Source: an uncultured Collinsella sp.
GTDB lineage: Bacteria; Actinomycetota; Coriobacteriia; Coriobacteriales; Coriobacteriaceae
NCBI GenBank assembly: GCA_902493835.1
Contig: CABURG010000064.1
Location: 1 to 8,971 of the forward strand
DNA: 8,971 nt
Direction of reading: 5' to 3'
A model generated the notes under the pieces. It was not told the origin of the DNA. It saw nothing but the letters and a program-made list of their open reading frames with translations, and searched no databases. Position numbers and translations under genes: made by a program. This document shows positions 7,015 to 8,971 of this stretch, piece by piece (the stretch's first letter is position 1; every line of letters begins with the position of its first letter).

Positions 7015-7541
7015 AGGGTAGGCGGCCTGTCGGCGCACTGCTGGTGTTTGCCTGTGTGGTTGTGGCGGTGGCAGTGGCGGTTTGGGGGCTTAACGCCGCG
7101 CGGCAGCAGCGTCCTGGGGCCGCCTTCGATTCGGGCTCAGATTCGGCGGTGGCGTCTCAAAAAGATGAGATGCGAGATGCGGGCGATTCGGATGTCGCTG
7201 TCACGGCGCAAACCTTTCTGCGGACGCTCGACAAGCGGTCTGGCACTGCGACGGATTTGCCTGAGGACAACGCGATTGCGGTCCGGCTTGCATGGTCCGA
7301 GGACCGACCGATGACCGAGGCAGCGGCGGATATGTTACGCGCCTACCGCGAGGTGCCAACGGCCCAGCTCGCCCTGAGCGGCTATCTCGATATTAAGGGC
7401 AACGTATGGGGCGCCATCGTGCGCGATGGGCGCGGCTGGGTCGATATGGTGACGGTTGCCGCGGATACCGGCGATGCTTCGTGTCGTCTGCGCGCGGTGC
7501 GCCTGGTCCCGCAAACAATAAGCTCAAAGGAGGGATCGTGA
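6978..7541 (+). CDS. Unrecognised single-pass membrane protein between pilin genes
   Basis: A 187-residue protein that I cannot place in a family. The N-terminus is basic (R, H, K-type residues in 3-16), followed by one membrane segment (about 18-40, rich in V, A, F), so the remaining 145 or so residues should lie outside the cytoplasm. The outer part starts with a Ser/Asp-rich linker (about 48-70), followed by a compact-looking domain (about 73-180) with helix-like and alternating strand-like stretches, for example Q-L-A-L-S-G-Y-L-D-I and G-N-V-W-G-A-I-V. One Cys near the C-terminus is seen in the outer domain. GC-rich third positions through the region support coding. ATG 6978 overlaps the pilin gene by 37 bases; its ribosome site is weak (AAGG 6964-6967), so coupling to the pilin is likely. 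In-frame GTGs from 7044 would cut into the membrane segment. A minor pilus component or assembly factor is inferred only from position. Confidence 0.72.
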   Translation: MERYQRGHQQPVEGRRPVGALLVFACVVVAVAVAVWGLNAARQQRPGAAFDSGSDSAVASQKDEMRDAGDSDVAVTAQTFLRTLDKRSGTATDLPEDNAIAVRLAWSEDRPMTEAAADMLRAYREVPTAQLALSGYLDIKGNVWGAIVRDGRGWVDMVTVAADTGDASCRLRAVRLVPQTISSKEGS

Positions 7542-7542
7542 A

Positions 7543-7761
7543 ATGCATGGCGTTCTGCGTGAAGAGGTTGCCCAAGCGACTGTGGAATACGCCATCGTCA
7601 CGGTGGCGCTGCTATCGATCGTGCTGGCGATTGCGGGACTTTGGCGTGCTGGCACCGATGGACGCTTGGCGGCGCTGGTTGAGCGGGCGGCATCCCATGG
7701 CGTTGCCTCGACGTCGGTTATCGACGCCGCTGCGGGCGCTAAGGACATCGCGTTGTATTGA
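7543..7761 (+). CDS. Second Flp-like pilin (minor pilin candidate)
   Basis: A 72-residue prepilin-like protein with a very short 10-residue leader, the motif A10-Q-A-T-V-E15-Y16 (Glu at +5 if cleaved after Ala10) and a hydrophobic helix at about 16-34. The mature form would be about 62 residues, longer than the first pilin, with a polar, Ala-rich tail lacking the K-G-K-x-x-D-L-W ending of the main Flp. That points to a minor pilin or pseudopilin. ATG 7543 has the best ribosome site of the cluster, AAAGGAGGG (7526-7534), eight bases upstream, and starts one base after the stop of the preceding gene. A pilin function follows from motif and context; major versus minor role is inference. Confidence 0.85.
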   Translation: MHGVLREEVAQATVEYAIVTVALLSIVLAIAGLWRAGTDGRLAALVERAASHGVASTSVIDAAAGAKDIALY

Positions 7762-8233
7762 TATCGCGCGCGAGGACCGGGCGCAGTCTACGGTCGAGGC
7801 CGCTTTTTTGCTGCCGACGTTTCTGATGCTCATCCTTCTCGCACTGCAACCGGTGTGCCTGCTCTATACGCGCGCGGTCATGGAGTCTGCCGCTGCCGAG
7901 ACCGCGCGGCTCATGACCACGACGACGGCGGAGGACGACGATCTTAAGGAGTTCACCCGCCGCCGGCTTGCCGCAGTGCCCAACGTTTCGATCTTTCATG
8001 CCGGCGGGCCGTTGTCGTGGGATATCGAGCTTGGTCGGGCCGATGCGGGTGGCGTCTCGTCCGTGTCCGTTTCCGGCGAGGTCAAGCCGTTACCTGTGAT
8101 CGGTGCGTTTGCGCAGGCTATGGGTGGTACCGCCGAGGGCGGCTACGTTGAGCTCAAGGTCGATGTCTCGTATCAATCACGTCCCGAATGGCTGGAGGGA
8201 GATTATGGTTCGTGGATTGCTGCATGGGATTAA
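7697..8233 (+). CDS. tadE: TadE-like pseudopilin
   Basis: A 178-residue protein with a TadE-like N-terminus: a basic leader of about 29 residues, the motif A29-Q-S-T-V-E34-A-A-F-L-L-P40, and a hydrophobic helix at about 35-57, continuing into Y-T-R-A-V-M-E-S-A-A-A-E-T-A-R-L as in TadE proteins. The rest is a small exported domain ending at about residue 178. TadE members are processed pseudopilins needed for Flp pilus assembly or stability. The start is uncertain. ATG 7697 is the nearest in-frame ATG but overlaps the previous gene by 65 bases and has only a weak GC-rich upstream site. TTG 7703 is possible, as is a non-standard ATT 7757 behind AAGGA (7741-7745). The frame is also open further upstream, back past 7406, but there it runs through other genes and reads as Arg/Trp-rich non-coding protein. 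Confidence 0.82.
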   Translation: MALPRRRLSTPLRALRTSRCIDIAREDRAQSTVEAAFLLPTFLMLILLALQPVCLLYTRAVMESAAAETARLMTTTTAEDDDLKEFTRRRLAAVPNVSIFHAGGPLSWDIELGRADAGGVSSVSVSGEVKPLPVIGAFAQAMGGTAEGGYVELKVDVSYQSRPEWLEGDYGSWIAAWD

Positions 8234-8971
8234 GCGTTTCTGGTCTAGACGCGTTTTGACGCGCCGTCCGAGCTGCCATCGCAAGCGAGGCGGCTTTATG
8301 GGTCGAGCCGGTATCGACCTGTTTATCGAAGACGGTGCCTACACCACGCTTTCCTCTGCCGTGGTCATCCTAGTGGTGCTCACGTTGCTGTTTTCGTCGA
8401 CCGCGGCGATATGGAGCATGTCGCGTGCTGGGGATACCCAGGTGGCTGCCGATAGCGGCGCGCTGGCAGGCGCCAATGTGGTGTCGTCCTACCATACGGC
8501 TGCGACGGTGGTGGATGCGAGCATCTTGAGTCTGGGGCTGGCGGGGTTTGCCACGATCGGGACGGGACTGGTCGCCATCCTCATCCCGGGTGCCGAGCCA
8601 GTTGCCGGCAATATGGTCGACACCGGGATTGAAATCATTAAAACGCGCAACAAGTTTGCCAAAAGCGCATCGGAAGGCTTACAGAAAATCGAGACGGCTC
8701 TGCCGTATCTGATCGCCGCGCGTGCCACGCAGGCGGTGTCGGCGCAGGATACCGATAGTGTGACCTATACCGGTACGGCGCTTGCCGTGCCCAGGACATC
8801 CGAGTCGGACTTCGCTGCGCTCAAAGGGTCAGAGATCTCAACCGATACCATTAAAGACACTTCAGATGATTTAGAGCGTGCGGCCGAGGAGCTGCGGAAG
8901 GCTTCTGAGGACACGGCGAAGGCTAAAGAGCGCGCTTGGCTGGCGGATTGTGGCGGGTCGGACAAGGGCTC
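8205..8971 (+). CDS. TadG-like membrane protein, 3' end beyond the window
   Basis: An open frame without a stop runs from ATG 8205 to the window edge (255 full codons). A basic N-terminus (Arg/Lys-rich, 1-34) leads to a membrane segment (about 49-71), followed by a Q79-V-A-A-D83-S-G-A-L-A-G-A90 stretch. This matches the N-terminal TadG-like pattern 'LQxAADAAALAGA' seen in proteins after TadE in Tad loci. A second hydrophobic segment lies at about 105-127. A strongly charged helical, possibly coiled-coil stretch (about 210-245: D-D-L-E-R-A-A-E-E-L-R-K) follows. The residues before the first membrane segment (E42-D-G-A-Y-T-T-L) look pilin-like but lack Glu at +5, so processing is doubtful. GGAGGGA (8194-8200) precedes ATG 8205, which overlaps the TadE-like gene by 29 bases. 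ATG 8298, behind GAGG, is an alternative start. It would act at the cell surface or in the fibre tip. Confidence 0.8.
   Translation, partial: MVRGLLHGIKRFWSRRVLTRRPSCHRKRGGFMGRAGIDLFIEDGAYTTLSSAVVILVVLTLLFSSTAAIWSMSRAGDTQVAADSGALAGANVVSSYHTAATVVDASILSLGLAGFATIGTGLVAILIPGAEPVAGNMVDTGIEIIKTRNKFAKSASEGLQKIETALPYLIAARATQAVSAQDTDSVTYTGTALAVPRTSESDFAALKGSEISTDTIKDTSDDLERAAEELRKASEDTAKAKERAWLADCGGSDKG

Noticed and set aside
7406..7696. N-terminal extension of the TadE-like frame
   Set aside because: It overlaps the membrane protein gene and pilin 2, reads as Arg/Trp-rich sequence, and the pilin 2 frame has the ribosome site and prepilin motif.
7740..7765. Programmed frameshift fusing pilin 2 to the TadE-like protein
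   Set aside because: No slippery heptamer or stimulatory hairpin near the stop, and each product has its own complete processing motif and membrane helix.
1..8971. tRNA, rRNA, insertion sequence or prophage genes
   Set aside because: None seen on either strand; no transposase motifs, terminal inverted repeats or cloverleaf-like segments were found by eye.

Overview
The window is high-GC, gene-dense DNA with tightly overlapping genes. All convincing genes lie on the + strand. It carries a Tad/Flp (type IVc) pilus locus built like those of monoderm Actinobacteria. GC-rich third codon positions, GTG starts and strong purine-rich Shine-Dalgarno sites suggest a Coriobacteriia-type gut actinobacterium (Collinsella or a relative). 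That assignment is inference from style and gene content; no marker gene in the window proves it.

Region 1 (1-113) is the tail of an unidentified upstream unit. It is rich in short hairpins and ends in a good intrinsic terminator (89-114). Region 2 (163-1347) is a complete rsgA, encoding the circularly permuted GTPase that acts in 30S ribosome maturation, closed by a 13-bp-stem terminator (1365-1399). Region 3 (about 1400-1599) has no gene. It holds a striking cluster of GCTGACC/GGTCAGC half-sites, a consensus -35-like TTGACA and a small hairpin in front of the first tad gene, so it is the likely control region of the pilus operon.

Region 4 (1600 to the right edge) is the tad operon: a cpaB/rcpC-like SAF-domain protein, tadZ/cpaE (receiver-like domain plus ParA/MinD-type ATPase), tadA/cpaF (secretion ATPase), tadB and tadC (inner-membrane platform), a Flp pilin, an unrecognised 187-residue single-pass membrane protein, a second short Flp-like pilin, a TadE-like pseudopilin, and a TadG-like protein that runs off the right end. 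Adjacent genes overlap or nearly touch throughout, which suggests one transcript with translational coupling.

By family knowledge, TadZ would position the machine, TadA would power it, TadB/TadC would form the platform, the Flp pilin would be the main fibre subunit, and TadE/TadG and the second pilin would be minor or pseudopilin components. CpaB would be an accessory on the outer face. No prepilin peptidase (TadV/CpaA) and no secretin (RcpA/CpaC) is encoded here. The missing secretin fits a single-membrane cell; the peptidase must lie elsewhere.

Most worth a second look: (i) all three pilin-like proteins have Ala rather than Gly at the predicted -1 cleavage position, in a shared A-Q-x-T-x-E motif; (ii) the unrecognised membrane protein between the two pilin genes; (iii) the repeat cluster upstream of cpaB; (iv) a TadZ whose Walker A lacks the signature lysine and which carries a long disordered linker; (v) an unusually short TadC.
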